Positions 36,951 through 46,045 of a stretch of 64,000 nucleotides of DNA are shown here, piece after piece. Both the position numbers and the translations under genes were made by a program. The stretch's first letter is position 1; the number at the start of each line of letters is the position of its first letter. This stretch comes from Sinomicrobium kalidii (GTDB lineage: Bacteria > Bacteroidota > Bacteroidia > Flavobacteriales > Flavobacteriaceae). The stretch is taken from the NCBI RefSeq assembly GCF_021183825.1, contig NZ_CP089211.1:4570501-4634500 (forward strand), in the 5' to 3' direction. Below the pieces are notes generated by a model. It had not been told where the DNA came from. It made no database searches and saw only the letters and a list, made by a program, of their open reading frames with translations.

Positions 36951-36980
36951 CGGACTCTCCCGCTTTTAAGGGAGAGTCCG
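36951..36980 (+). terminator. Stem-loop between SusD and GH92
   Basis: CGGACTCTCCC pairs perfectly with GGGAGAGTCCG around an eight-base loop, followed by AATTTATAA rather than a strict T-run. It starts 16 bases after the SusD stop and ends 20 bases before the GTG of GH92. It may act as a partial terminator or mRNA stabiliser that sets SusCD expression above the enzyme genes. Confidence 0.6.
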
Positions 36981-37000
36981 AATTTATAACCCTTATAATC

Positions 37001-39292
37001 GTGCAAAAAACAAAGAATTTCAACTATCTCTGTATTATTTTTTTGATTAGTGGCTTCCTGAATGGGCAGACCGTTAAAGAACCTCCCGGACCAATAGATC
37101 ATGTGAACCCGTTAATGGGAACGGACTCCGATTTTTCCCTGTCAAGCGGAAATGTATATCCCGCCATTGCCATGCCATGGGGAATGAATTTCTGGACTCC
37201 GCAAACGGGGAAAAACGGAGACGGGTGGACATACACGTATAATGCGAGAACCATAAGAGGGTTTAAGCAAACCCACCAGCCCTCGCCCTGGATGAATGAT
37301 TACGGGCAGTTTTCGCTGATGCCCGTTACCGGAAAACTCCGTTTTACTGAAAAAGACCGGAAAAGCTGGTTTTCGCATAAAGCAGAAAAGGCCACTCCTT
37401 ATTATTATAAAGTATTCCTGGCCGACCACAATGTAACTACCGAAATAACACCTACAGAAAGGGCTGCGAGGTTCCGGTTTACATTTCCTGAAGATGACTC
37501 GTATATCGTGGTAGATGCTTATGACAAAGGATCGTATGTTAAGGTTATCCCGGAAGAACGTAAGATCATGGGCTATTCTACGAGAAACAGCGGAGGTGTT
37601 CCGGAAAACTTTAAAAATTATTTTGTCATTGAGTTCGACAAGGCTTTTGAAGTGAGTAAAACTTTCCGCGATTCTGTCCTGACCGATGCTTTAACCTCTG
37701 AATCGGATCATTCGGGGGCAGTAATCGGGTTTAAAACTAACAGAGGAGAACAGGTTAATGCTAAAATAGCCTCTTCCTTTATCAGTTTCGAACAGGCCGA
37801 AAGAAACCTTGGAGAAATCGAGGCGTTGAATTTTGACCAGCTTAAAGAAAAAGGGAGAAAGGTATGGAACAGGGAACTGGAACGGATTCAGGTGGAGGGC
37901 GGAACCGCTGAGCAGTACAAAACATTTTATTCCTGTCTCTACCGCACCCTGCTTTTCCCGAGAAAATTTTACGAATATGACGAGACGGGGAATGCCGTAC
38001 ATTACAGTCCTTATAACGGGAAAGTAGAACCCGGCTATATGTTTACCGATACGGGATTCTGGGATACCTTCAGGGCACTGTTCCCCTTTCTGAATTTAAT
38101 GTATCCCGATTTGAATGAAAAAATACAGGAAGGGCTCCTCAACGCTTATAAGGAAAGCGGGTGGCTTCCCGAGTGGGCAAGTCCCGGGCTCCGGAATATT
38201 ATGATCGGAAATAATTCGGCATCTATTGTGGCAGAAGCTTTTTTGAAAAACAGGGACAATTACGATTATGATATCAAAACCCTGTATGAAGCTTTGCTTC
38301 ACGGCGCCAACAATGAAGGTCCCATGACGGCGGTAGGTCGGGCAGGAGTATCGTATTACAACCACCTGGGCTATGTCCCTTCGGGTGTGGACCTGCGTCA
38401 AAGCGTATCAAGGACCCTGGAATACGCTTATGATGATTTTGCCATCTATCAGTTGGCTCGGGCTCTGAAAAGACCGGAAAAAGAGATCAACCTGTACAGG
38501 CAGAGAAGTCTGAACTATAAGAAGGTGTTCGACCCTGAAACCGGATTTATGAGAGGCAGACTCCGCAACGGGGACTTTGTTGAAAATTTTAATCCCATAC
38601 AATGGAGCAGGGATTTCACCGAAGGTAACAGTATGCATTATACCTGGTCTGTATTTCACGATATAAAGGGCTTGATCGGCCTCATGGGGGGCAGGCAGGC
38701 TTTTATCCGCCAATTGGATACGGTATTTACCACACCTTCTGCAATAGTGCCCCGGGAAGGCGGAGGCATTATTCATGAAATGCGGGAAATGCAGATTGCA
38801 GATATGGGGCAGTATGCACATGGTAACCAGCCTATCCAGCATATGATCTATCTTTATAATTATGCAGGGCAGCCGTGGAAAACCCAGTATTGGGTCAGGG
38901 AAACCATGAACAGGATGTACAGGCCTTCTCCCGACGGGTACTGTGGGGATGAGGACAACGGGCAAACATCGGCCTGGTATGTGTTTTCGGCTTTAGGGTT
39001 CTATCCCGTGACCCCGGCTTCAGATCAGTATGTGCTCGGAGCCCCGCTCTTCGAAAAAGCCACTTTACAACTGGAAAACGGTAACCGGATAATTCTGAAT
39101 GCTCCTGGGAACTCTTCACAAAACCGGTACATTCTTGACATGCATTATAATGACAAAAATTATACGAAAAACTATTTGAGTCACCGGGAACTTCTCAAAG
39201 GCGCTGTAATTGATTTTGAAATGGGAAACACCCCCGATAAGAAAAGAGGAACCCGTCAGGAAGATTTCCCGTATTCGTTATCTGCCGATTAA
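37001..39292 (+). CDS. GH92 exo-alpha-mannosidase
   Basis: Ca-dependent inverting alpha-mannosidase acting on N-glycans, yeast mannan or related mannosides. Start is GTG, giving the signal peptide MQKTKNFNYLCIIFLISGFL. The N-terminal beta-sandwich opens with VNPLMGTDSDFSLSSGNVYP, and the helical barrel follows. The probable acid E541 lies in TEGNSMHYTW and the acidic base pair D650/D652 in CGDEDNGQTSAWYVFSALG. The usual GNEPSHH stretch is here GNQPIQH (608-614), which may reflect a linkage specificity different from common alpha-1,2 enzymes. 763 residues, normal. Followed closely by two hydrolase genes. Confidence 0.95.
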   Translation: MQKTKNFNYLCIIFLISGFLNGQTVKEPPGPIDHVNPLMGTDSDFSLSSGNVYPAIAMPWGMNFWTPQTGKNGDGWTYTYNARTIRGFKQTHQPSPWMNDYGQFSLMPVTGKLRFTEKDRKSWFSHKAEKATPYYYKVFLADHNVTTEITPTERAARFRFTFPEDDSYIVVDAYDKGSYVKVIPEERKIMGYSTRNSGGVPENFKNYFVIEFDKAFEVSKTFRDSVLTDALTSESDHSGAVIGFKTNRGEQVNAKIASSFISFEQAERNLGEIEALNFDQLKEKGRKVWNRELERIQVEGGTAEQYKTFYSCLYRTLLFPRKFYEYDETGNAVHYSPYNGKVEPGYMFTDTGFWDTFRALFPFLNLMYPDLNEKIQEGLLNAYKESGWLPEWASPGLRNIMIGNNSASIVAEAFLKNRDNYDYDIKTLYEALLHGANNEGPMTAVGRAGVSYYNHLGYVPSGVDLRQSVSRTLEYAYDDFAIYQLARALKRPEKEINLYRQRSLNYKKVFDPETGFMRGRLRNGDFVENFNPIQWSRDFTEGNSMHYTWSVFHDIKGLIGLMGGRQAFIRQLDTVFTTPSAIVPREGGGIIHEMREMQIADMGQYAHGNQPIQHMIYLYNYAGQPWKTQYWVRETMNRMYRPSPDGYCGDEDNGQTSAWYVFSALGFYPVTPASDQYVLGAPLFEKATLQLENGNRIILNAPGNSSQNRYILDMHYNDKNYTKNYLSHRELLKGAVIDFEMGNTPDKKRGTRQEDFPYSLSAD

Positions 39293-39304
39293 ACTTTATT
39301 GAAA

Positions 39305-40243
39305 ATGAAACAGAAAACACAAAAGTCTTATGGCAGTTATGTTGCATTGATATTGATTCTGGTCAATATATCTGTCGTTTTTTCACAAACCATGAATGTG
39401 GCAAGTTATAATCTGAGATACGATAATCCTTCGGATTCGCTCAATAACTGGAAATTCAGGAAAGAGGTCATCGCAAAACTGATACGTTTCCATGACTTTG
39501 ACATTTTTGGCAGCCAGGAAGGATTGCAACACCAGTTGGATGAACTGGAAGAAGAGTTAACAGCTTATGCATTTATAGGTGTGGGGAGGGATGATGGAAA
39601 AAACAAGGGAGAACATTCGGCAATATTTTATAAGACAAACAAGCTGGATGTATTGGACAAGGGTGATTTCTGGCTCTCTCCGGAAACGGACTATCCGAAT
39701 AAGGGCTGGGATGCAGTTTTGCCGCGTATCTGCTCCTGGGGGAGGTTCCGGGTAAAGGAAACAGGATACGAATTTTACTTTTTTAATGTGCACTTTGACC
39801 ATGTGGGTACCGTGGCCCGAAAGGAAAGTGCCCGCCTTATCCTCCGGAAAATAAAGGAAATAGCCAAAGGGAACCCCGTGATCTTAACAGGAGATTTCAA
39901 TGTTGACCAGAACAGCCCGAGTTACAAAATACTGAAGTCTTCGGAAATACTGGCCGACAGTTATGACCTTTCCCCGTTAAAATATGGTGTTCAGGGGACT
40001 TATAACGGTTTTGATGTTAATTCGGCAAGCGGAAGCAGGATAGATCATGTATTTGTATCCGGTGACTTTAAAGTGGAAAAGCACGGAATTCTGACAGATT
40101 CGTACAAGATCAGGGAACAGAACCTTGAAAAACTTGTCAATACCGGGAATTACCCGAAGGAAATAAAATTGTATGGAAATAAAAGCCGCCTTCCGTCCGA
40201 CCACTACCCGGTGATGGTTGTACTGAACAACGAAAAACAATAA
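39305..40243 (+). CDS. Secreted endonuclease/exonuclease/phosphatase-fold hydrolase
   Basis: I start it at ATG 39305, six bases after an in-frame TTG, with signal peptide ALILILVNISVVFSQ. The fold landmarks are all present: ASYNLRYDN, FGSQEGLQHQLDEL, FFNVHFDHVG, ILTGDFNVDQNSPSY, SRIDHVFVSGD and LPSDHYPVMVVL, giving the metal Glu, catalytic His/Asp pair and closing SDHYP. About 313 residues. The substrate can be nucleic acid, phospholipid head groups or sugar phosphodiesters. In a PUL with GH92, secreted members of this family may open a phosphodiester on a glycan or glycolipid, which is inference. Twelve bases separate it from each neighbour. Confidence 0.93.
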   Translation: MKQKTQKSYGSYVALILILVNISVVFSQTMNVASYNLRYDNPSDSLNNWKFRKEVIAKLIRFHDFDIFGSQEGLQHQLDELEEELTAYAFIGVGRDDGKNKGEHSAIFYKTNKLDVLDKGDFWLSPETDYPNKGWDAVLPRICSWGRFRVKETGYEFYFFNVHFDHVGTVARKESARLILRKIKEIAKGNPVILTGDFNVDQNSPSYKILKSSEILADSYDLSPLKYGVQGTYNGFDVNSASGSRIDHVFVSGDFKVEKHGILTDSYKIREQNLEKLVNTGNYPKEIKLYGNKSRLPSDHYPVMVVLNNEKQ

Positions 40244-40255
40244 AACAGGTAAAGA

Positions 40256-40921
40256 ATGAGAAAAATTATATGTATTGCGGTATTGATGGTTACCATGGTG
40301 CCCGCACTTGCGCAAAACAGGGAAGTCATTCGTAAAAAGGGAAAGACCCTCATCTTTACGAATGACGATCCCGGACTAAAGAAGGAAGTACGGTCCGGGC
40401 TCATAAAAAACTTTTTCAAGGTCTATCCGAAACTGGTAAGGGATTTTAATCCGCGGGCAACAGATACCGTACGTGTTAAAATAGACACTGCTTATAATGG
40501 CGTGGCCTATGCACATAACGGGAAGGTTACGATAAGTTCCCGGTGGCTGGAGAAAAAACCGGGAGACACAGATGTCATAACCCATGAAGTCATGCACCTT
40601 GTCCAGGCCTATCCGCCGGATAGCGGTCCGGGATGGCTTACCGAAGGTATTGCAGATTATGTACGCTATGTTTATGGTGTTGACAATGAAAAAGCGGGTT
40701 GGTCACTGCCCGCTTATGAACCCGGGCATCATTATGAGAATAGCTACCGGATCACCGCCCGTTTTCTGGTATGGCTCACCGAAAACCGGAATAAGGATAT
40801 AGTGCCTCTCCTGGATGAACATATGCGAAATAAAACGTATTCCCCCGAATTGTGGAAAACCTATACCTCAAAAAGCCTGGACGATCTCTGGACAATGTAT
40901 CAGGCATCTCCGGAATTATAA
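40256..40921 (+). CDS. BSP-type (basic secretory protein) metallopeptidase
   Basis: Putative secreted zinc protease of the plant/bacterial basic secretory protein family. Signal peptide IICIAVLMVTMVPALAQ, then a compact domain with the zinc motif HEVMH at 110-114 and the third ligand region GWLTEGIADYVRY about 20 residues later. 221 residues, typical. It closes the GH92 operon, with 12 bases to the preceding gene. Together with GH92 it suggests degradation of mannosylated glycoproteins. The peptide specificity is unknown. Confidence 0.88.
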   Translation: MRKIICIAVLMVTMVPALAQNREVIRKKGKTLIFTNDDPGLKKEVRSGLIKNFFKVYPKLVRDFNPRATDTVRVKIDTAYNGVAYAHNGKVTISSRWLEKKPGDTDVITHEVMHLVQAYPPDSGPGWLTEGIADYVRYVYGVDNEKAGWSLPAYEPGHHYENSYRITARFLVWLTENRNKDIVPLLDEHMRNKTYSPELWKTYTSKSLDDLWTMYQASPEL

Positions 40922-41020
40922 TACAAAGCTTGCTTAAATGAGATAAAACGTATTCTTATTGTATGATCTTAAAACGGGAAAATAGGTTGTATGTTTTTAC
41001 TATTTTAGTTAAACATAAAA

Positions 41021-41563
41021 ACCCACCTGCTAAGCGGGTGGTAATGTTCTGAGGGCTATGCCTATCTTTGTGATATGAGCAAGTATAAGAAATTAAGCCA
41101 TGTTGTATATAAATGTGATTACCATATAGTGTGGGTTCCTAAGTACCGTTTTCGGATTTTGAAAGGTGAACTAAAGGCACTGCTTAGCAAAGACATCCAA
41201 ATGCTTTGCGAATGGAAAGGTTGTGAGGTTCAGGAATTGACTGTTCAAGAGGATCATATTCATCTTTTGGTTTCGGTCCCCCCAAGGTGTCGATTTCCAA
41301 ATTGATTGGGACATTGAAAGGAAAAATAGCGATAAAACTGTTTAAGAGTTATCCTGGGTTGAAGAAAAAGCCTTACTGGGGTAACCATTTTTGGGTTCGA
41401 GGCTATTTTGTGAGTACAGTTGGGCTTGATGAGGAGACAATAAGCAAGTATGTAAAATATCAAGAAAAGGAAGAACGTCGAGTTGAGGAACAACAACAGC
41501 GGTTTGATTTTTGATCATAAGACCCCCTAAGGGGGCAATCAAAAGCCACCTTCTTAGAAGGTG
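41021..41563 (+). mobile_element. IS200/IS605-group insertion sequence (single-gene IS200 type)
   Basis: Left boundary structure: an imperfect hairpin at 41021-41042, in which ACCCACC pairs with GGTGGT around TAA with one bulge. Right boundary: CACCTTCT/AGAAGGTG at 41547-41563. A second hairpin CCCCC-TAA-GGGGG sits at 41523-41535. Such subterminal hairpins without inverted terminal repeats are the mark of HUH-type IS200 elements. The only gene is a frameshifted TnpA; there is no TnpB. The element is about 550 bases and separates the GH92 PUL from the DeoR PUL. Confidence 0.8.
41075..41514 (+). pseudogene. IS200-type Y1 transposase TnpA with one frameshift
   Basis: The first frame reads MSKYKKLSHVVYKCDYHIVW and contains the HUH motif as EDHIHLLVS. 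It breaks at VPP near 41283, where one base appears lost (CCCCCCAAGG, with AAAG expected). The second frame resumes VSISKLIGTLKGK and continues FWVRGYFVSTVG to EETISKYVKYQ, which carries the likely catalytic Tyr, and a stop at 41514. Joined it would be about 146 residues, normal for TnpA. With one frameshift and otherwise intact motifs, the copy was inactivated recently or the base is a sequencing error. Confidence 0.85.
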
Positions 41564-41743
41564 TGATTTTTACTTTATTCTGAGCTTGCCTGCACTGAAT
41601 CTAATCGAAGTGACGGCTCGCCCCGACGGGAATTAAGTGAACCAACTGTTTTTCTGTATGTTATAAATCGAACTCACGCTATAATTAATACCCCTAAATC
41701 CTACGTCATATAATCTTAAGTCTTAAGTCTAATATCTCATACT

Positions 41744-42493
41744 TTACAACAGTACAATATTACTGTTCCCGAACCTTTCCAATACTTCATTGTCCGGTTC
41801 CAGTTCTGTAATAAGGATGTCTATGTCTTCGATATCACAGATCTTATAGCGTTGAATGGTATTGAGTTTTTCAGAAATGGAAGGGGAGACCACCTTTTTC
41901 GATGCCCGGATCATGGCCTTTTTCATTTCCACGATCTCCCAGTCAAATTCGGTCAGGCCGTGCCCTACATCGATGGAATTCGTACCCAGGAAACAAATGT
42001 CCACCTTAATGTCGGAAAGCATGTTTATTGCTGTTCCGCCTACGGCGATACGGGAGTTTTTGGATAGTTTTCCCCCAATGAGGATAACCTCTGTATTCTG
42101 TTTTGTTAGCAATTCATTGGCTATGGAGAGGCTGGGCGTAAAACAGGTGACGGAAAGCCCGGGAGGTAAAAGCCTGGCCAGTTCCAGGTTGGTCGTTCCC
42201 CCACTGAGCAAAATTACCTGTCCGCTTTTGAGCAGCCGTATTGCTTTCCGAGCTATATGGGACTTTTTTTCAATCGAATATACTTTTTTCCCCGGTGTAT
42301 TGTAATTGTAAAAGCCAAGGGATATGGCGCCGCCGTGGACCTTCTTGAGCTTTTTTTCATCGTGGAGTTCCTTGATGTCCCTGCGTACCGTGTCTACGGA
42401 AACTTTCACCAATTCGGCAATATCGGTGAGAAGCACCCTGTTGTGTATCCTTACTTCGTTCAGGATAAATTGTTTCCTTTCTTCCTTTAACAT
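41744..42493 (-). CDS. DeoR/GlpR-family transcriptional regulator
   Basis: Repressor of the divergent SusCD/GHL10 locus. The N-terminal winged helix is complete: MLKEERKQFILNEVRIHNRV, then LLTDIAELVKVSVDTVRRDI and LKKVHGGAISL. The C-terminal sensor (about 75-249) of this family binds phosphorylated sugars; VILLSGGTTNLELARLLP, GGTAINMLSDIKVDICFLGT and VVSPSISEKLNT are typical. 249 residues, normal. Its start codon lies about 40 bases from a TGCAAATA half-site that matches the repeats in front of SusC, which suggests that it represses itself as well. Confidence 0.95.
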   Translation of the reverse strand: MLKEERKQFILNEVRIHNRVLLTDIAELVKVSVDTVRRDIKELHDEKKLKKVHGGAISLGFYNYNTPGKKVYSIEKKSHIARKAIRLLKSGQVILLSGGTTNLELARLLPPGLSVTCFTPSLSIANELLTKQNTEVILIGGKLSKNSRIAVGGTAINMLSDIKVDICFLGTNSIDVGHGLTEFDWEIVEMKKAMIRASKKVVSPSISEKLNTIQRYKICDIEDIDILITELEPDNEVLERFGNSNIVLL

Positions 42494-42533
42494 GTAACGG
42501 ATTGAGTTTTATTCAGAAAGTGTATTAAATAAC

Positions 42534-42541
42534 TGCAAATA
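42534..42541. promoter_or_regulatory. TGCAAATA half-site near the DeoR-type start
   Basis: The reverse complement of TATTTGCA, the core of the repeats at 42603 and 42760, placed 41 bases upstream of the regulator start codon. It is probably part of the same operator set, allowing autoregulation. Short, so weak alone. Confidence 0.35.
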
Positions 42542-42602
42542 TAGGGAAGAATACTTCGCAACAACCGACGGGCAATTAAAAAACGGCATAAAATCGCATA
42601 AT

Positions 42603-42620
42603 ATTGCAATTATTTGCATA
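42603..42620 (+). promoter_or_regulatory. Operator-like repeat copy 1 (ATTGCAATTATTTGCATA)
   Basis: Differs from copy 2 at 42760-42777 in one base out of 18. It is preceded by TCGCATAA (and GGCATAA further up), like the TTGCATAA before copy 2, so each site seems to consist of repeated GCATAA/TTGCA half-sites. It sits in the divergent region between the DeoR-type gene and SusC, about 190 bases before the SusC start. Direct-repeat operators are usual for DeoR-family proteins. Confidence 0.6.
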
Positions 42621-42759
42621 TTTTTGAGACGGATGATGATTCGAAAATTTCTTGATTAGTGTTGTATTTGTATATTAAAGTTACTAAAAACCAGTATAAT
42701 TATAATTTCATAGAGTGACCTTACCTCCGGAAGAGGATTAATGAGTATTGCATAAAAAA

Positions 42760-42777
42760 ATTGCAATAATTTGCATA
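42760..42777 (+). promoter_or_regulatory. Operator-like repeat copy 2 (ATTGCAATAATTTGCATA)
   Basis: Second copy, with TTGCATAA upstream at 42748, lying 37 bases before the SusC start codon, so it falls in the promoter-proximal or 5' leader part. Two sites about 157 bases apart could loop DNA or repress two promoters. The region between them is AT-rich and holds no gene. Confidence 0.6.
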
Positions 42778-42813
42778 AAACTTAATAACCAGCATACCAA
42801 CAAAACACGAATT

Positions 42814-45800
42814 ATGAAACACTTACCAAAACTATCCTTATTGTTGATTTGTCTCTGCTCGGTATCGTTATGGGGACAGGAAAGAATCGTAACCGGAGAG
42901 GTTTACGATGCGGAAGGCGTCCCGCTGCCCGGCGTGAGCGTATTTATTAAAAACACCACCACGGGGACGGAAACCGATTTTGACGGCCGGTTTACCATAC
43001 AGGTTCCCGAACAGGACAATACCGTTCTGGTCTTTTCTTCCCTCGGTTTTATAAGGCAGGAAGTTGCTGTCGGGGACAAAACCTCCCTCGTTATTACACT
43101 CCAGACCGATGTTGAAGGTCTGGACGAGGTCGTTGTTGTGGGATACGGTACCCAAAAACGGGGCAACCTTACCGGGGCGGTATCCACCATAGAACCGGAA
43201 ATACTGGATTCAAGGCCCATAACAGATGTCGCCAGGGGATTACAGGGCGTGAGTCCCGGCCTTACCATTACCACACCCAGCGGACAAATAGGGGAGAGTC
43301 CGTTGATAAAACTCCGCGGAAATGTCGGTACACTGGGAAACCCCGGCGGTGCACAGCCCCTTATCCTGGTCGATAACGTGGAAGTGCCGGACCTGCAATC
43401 CATAAACCCGCAGGATATCGAGAATATCTCGGTGCTGAAAGATGCGGCTTCGACTTCCATATACGGGGCGAGGGCTGCATGGGGAGTGATACTTATCACC
43501 ACTAAAAACGGTAAGCGGAATGCCGCGCCTACCGTGTCGTATTCAAACAATTTTTCGTGGGCAACTCCCACCTCAACCCCGAAAATAGCCCCCGCGGCTG
43601 AAGGCGCCGAAATGGCCTTTGCAGCGGTAAACCGAAGAATCCCTTCGCTCGATGTCTTCAGCATTGTGGGGATGTCCGTAGACCAGCTCGCCATTGAAAA
43701 GATGCGCGAATGGGAAGAACAGTATGGCGGCCAGGACCTGGGTATGGAAATGGTGGAAGGCAGGGACTTCGAACGCAGGGACGGAAGGCTGTTCTTTTAC
43801 CGTTCGTGGGACCCCCGGAAACTGTTTATGCGGGACTGGGCCCCGCAACAGAAACACGACCTTTCCGTATCCGGGGGAAGTGAAAATACGAATTACTACC
43901 TGGGACTGGGATACCTGGGGCAGGAAGGCGTCCTGAAAGCCAACCCGGACCAGTTTGACAGGTATAACTTAAACTTAAGTGTCAATACCCGGATAAACGA
44001 CTGGCTGAGCGTAAGGGGAAAGGTGCTGCATTCCAACACCAAGCTTACAACGCCTTTCTATTTTACCAGCGCTACCTACGATCCCTGGTATTATGTGACC
44101 CGCTGGCCCGCACATTATCCTTACGGAACTTTTGAAGGCAAACCCTTCCGGAACCATATCTCGGAAGTGGAACAGGCCAAATTGAATGAAACCAACCATT
44201 CACTGTCGCGCGTAAACCTCGGGGGGACCATCAGTCCGCTGGAAGGACTTACCGTTAACTTCGATTATACTCACGACCGTACGGAACAGCATGAACATCA
44301 GACCGGGGGTGTTCTGCATGCTTATAACTTCTGGGCCACGGGCCCCGACCTCAAATACGAAGCCTACAGCAGTCCTTCGTACAACCGGGTACAGTACGAA
44401 TCGGCATGGAGCCGCCGGAATACGGCCAAGGCTTTTGCCACCTATACCACCGATTACGGGGACCATTCGCTCAAGTTTATCCTCGGGGGCGACCTGGAGG
44501 AATATGAATACTGGTCGCACTATTCCCAGAAGCGAAACCTGCTGGACCCCGATCAGGGCGAACTCCCCCTGGCCACCGGGGATATGTTTGTGGGCGGGGA
44601 AAGGAACAAATGGACCACCCTGGGAGCCTTCGCCCGTATCAATTATTCGTATAAAGAGAAGTATTTACTGGAACTCAATGGACGTTATGACGGATCGTCC
44701 CGTTTGTCCATCAATGAAAAATGGGCTTTTTTCCCGTCCATGTCCGTGGGATATGTGATCAGCAAGGAAGATTATATGGATTTTGCCGCACCCACACTGT
44801 CCTTTCTGAAGATCAGGGCTTCCTACGGGGAAGTGGGGAACCAGGACGCACGCCTGGGCAATATTTACCGGGTAATGCCCACCTACAATTCCAACTGGGT
44901 GATCGACGGCCAGAATATCCCGACGGCGGGAACTCCCGGTGCCCTTCCCGCATCGCTTACCTGGGAGACGGTCACTACCTTCGACATAGGTGTGGATGTA
45001 CGTTTTTTTCAGGACAAACTGGGAGCTACTTTCGACTGGTATAACCGGACCGTAAGTGATATGCACAGCGACGGGATTACGTTGCCTTCTTCCTTCGGTA
45101 CGGCATCCCCGAAGCGGAATTACGGCGAATTGCAGACCAAAGGATGGGAACTGGCTGTCGATTTCAGGCATACTTTTGCCAACGGGCTACGTATCAATGC
45201 CATGGCCACATTGTCTGACTTTAAGGAAAAGATCACCAGGTTTGCCAATACCACAAAAGGCATCAATTCCAATTACGAAGGAAAAATGCTCGGGGAAATT
45301 TGGGGATATGAAACGGACCGGTACTTTACGGAAGATGATTTCGACGCCGACGGCAATTTAAAGGCGGGCATTGCCTCACAGGAAATATTCGAGGATAACG
45401 GCTGGTTTCACTACGGCCCCGGAGATGTCAAATACAAGGACCTGGACGGGGACGGTGTCATAGATTACGGTTCCCGGACCGTAGGCGATTCCGGGGATAT
45501 GAAGGTGATAGGCAATACTACCCCGAGATATCAGTACGGCATTCAGCTCGGTGCAGGGTGGAAAGGCTTTGACCTCAATATTTTTATGCAGGGGGTGGGA
45601 AAACGTGATTTCTGGGCCAATGGCCCCATTGTGATCCCCGGTTACCGGTATGGCGAAGGATGGTACGAGCATCAGCTTGATTACTGGACCCCGGACAACC
45701 CCGATGCACGCTACCCGAGACCCAACGACCAGCAACAGTCTAACGATGCCATGAATTTCCTGCCCCAGACCAAATATCTCCTTGACCTGTCGTACCTGCG

Positions 45801-46035
45801 GATGAAGAATATAACCCTCGGGTATACCATTCCGTCCGGGCTTACCGATAAACTCGGCATGAATACCGCACGCGTTTATTTCAGCGGGGAAAACCTGTTT
45901 GAATTCGAGGATATCGGGGTGCCCATCGATCCGGAAATAGACTATACGCAGGCCGGGAGGAACGACAGCAACACTTTTGCCCGCGTTTACCCCTTTAGAA
46001 GGTCATTATCCTTTGGCGTACAATTAACCTTTTAA
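42814..46035 (+). CDS. SusC/RagA TonB-dependent receptor
   Basis: Importer of the DeoR-controlled locus. I start it at ATG 42814, giving the signal peptide MKHLPKLSLLLICLCSVSLW. An upstream in-frame TTG at 42748 would include the operator-like repeat in the coding sequence and has no signal-peptide logic. There is a carboxypeptidase-D-like domain (VTGEVYDAEGVPLPGVSVFI, TDFDGRFTI), a plug with GLDEVVVVGYGTQKRGN, and a barrel ending SFGVQLTF. 1073 residues. No STN domain. SusD follows after 10 bases. Confidence 0.96.
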   Translation: MKHLPKLSLLLICLCSVSLWGQERIVTGEVYDAEGVPLPGVSVFIKNTTTGTETDFDGRFTIQVPEQDNTVLVFSSLGFIRQEVAVGDKTSLVITLQTDVEGLDEVVVVGYGTQKRGNLTGAVSTIEPEILDSRPITDVARGLQGVSPGLTITTPSGQIGESPLIKLRGNVGTLGNPGGAQPLILVDNVEVPDLQSINPQDIENISVLKDAASTSIYGARAAWGVILITTKNGKRNAAPTVSYSNNFSWATPTSTPKIAPAAEGAEMAFAAVNRRIPSLDVFSIVGMSVDQLAIEKMREWEEQYGGQDLGMEMVEGRDFERRDGRLFFYRSWDPRKLFMRDWAPQQKHDLSVSGGSENTNYYLGLGYLGQEGVLKANPDQFDRYNLNLSVNTRINDWLSVRGKVLHSNTKLTTPFYFTSATYDPWYYVTRWPAHYPYGTFEGKPFRNHISEVEQAKLNETNHSLSRVNLGGTISPLEGLTVNFDYTHDRTEQHEHQTGGVLHAYNFWATGPDLKYEAYSSPSYNRVQYESAWSRRNTAKAFATYTTDYGDHSLKFILGGDLEEYEYWSHYSQKRNLLDPDQGELPLATGDMFVGGERNKWTTLGAFARINYSYKEKYLLELNGRYDGSSRLSINEKWAFFPSMSVGYVISKEDYMDFAAPTLSFLKIRASYGEVGNQDARLGNIYRVMPTYNSNWVIDGQNIPTAGTPGALPASLTWETVTTFDIGVDVRFFQDKLGATFDWYNRTVSDMHSDGITLPSSFGTASPKRNYGELQTKGWELAVDFRHTFANGLRINAMATLSDFKEKITRFANTTKGINSNYEGKMLGEIWGYETDRYFTEDDFDADGNLKAGIASQEIFEDNGWFHYGPGDVKYKDLDGDGVIDYGSRTVGDSGDMKVIGNTTPRYQYGIQLGAGWKGFDLNIFMQGVGKRDFWANGPIVIPGYRYGEGWYEHQLDYWTPDNPDARYPRPNDQQQSNDAMNFLPQTKYLLDLSYLRMKNITLGYTIPSGLTDKLGMNTARVYFSGENLFEFEDIGVPIDPEIDYTQAGRNDSNTFARVYPFRRSLSFGVQLTF

Positions 46036-46045
46036 AAACCGAAAC

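Noticed and set aside
41270..41300. Programmed frameshift in the IS200 transposase
   Set aside because: IS200-type TnpA is normally one frame; a simple base loss in a C/A run explains the break better.
42748..42813. TTG start extending SusC upstream
   Set aside because: It would translate the operator-like repeat; the signal peptide begins at ATG 42814.
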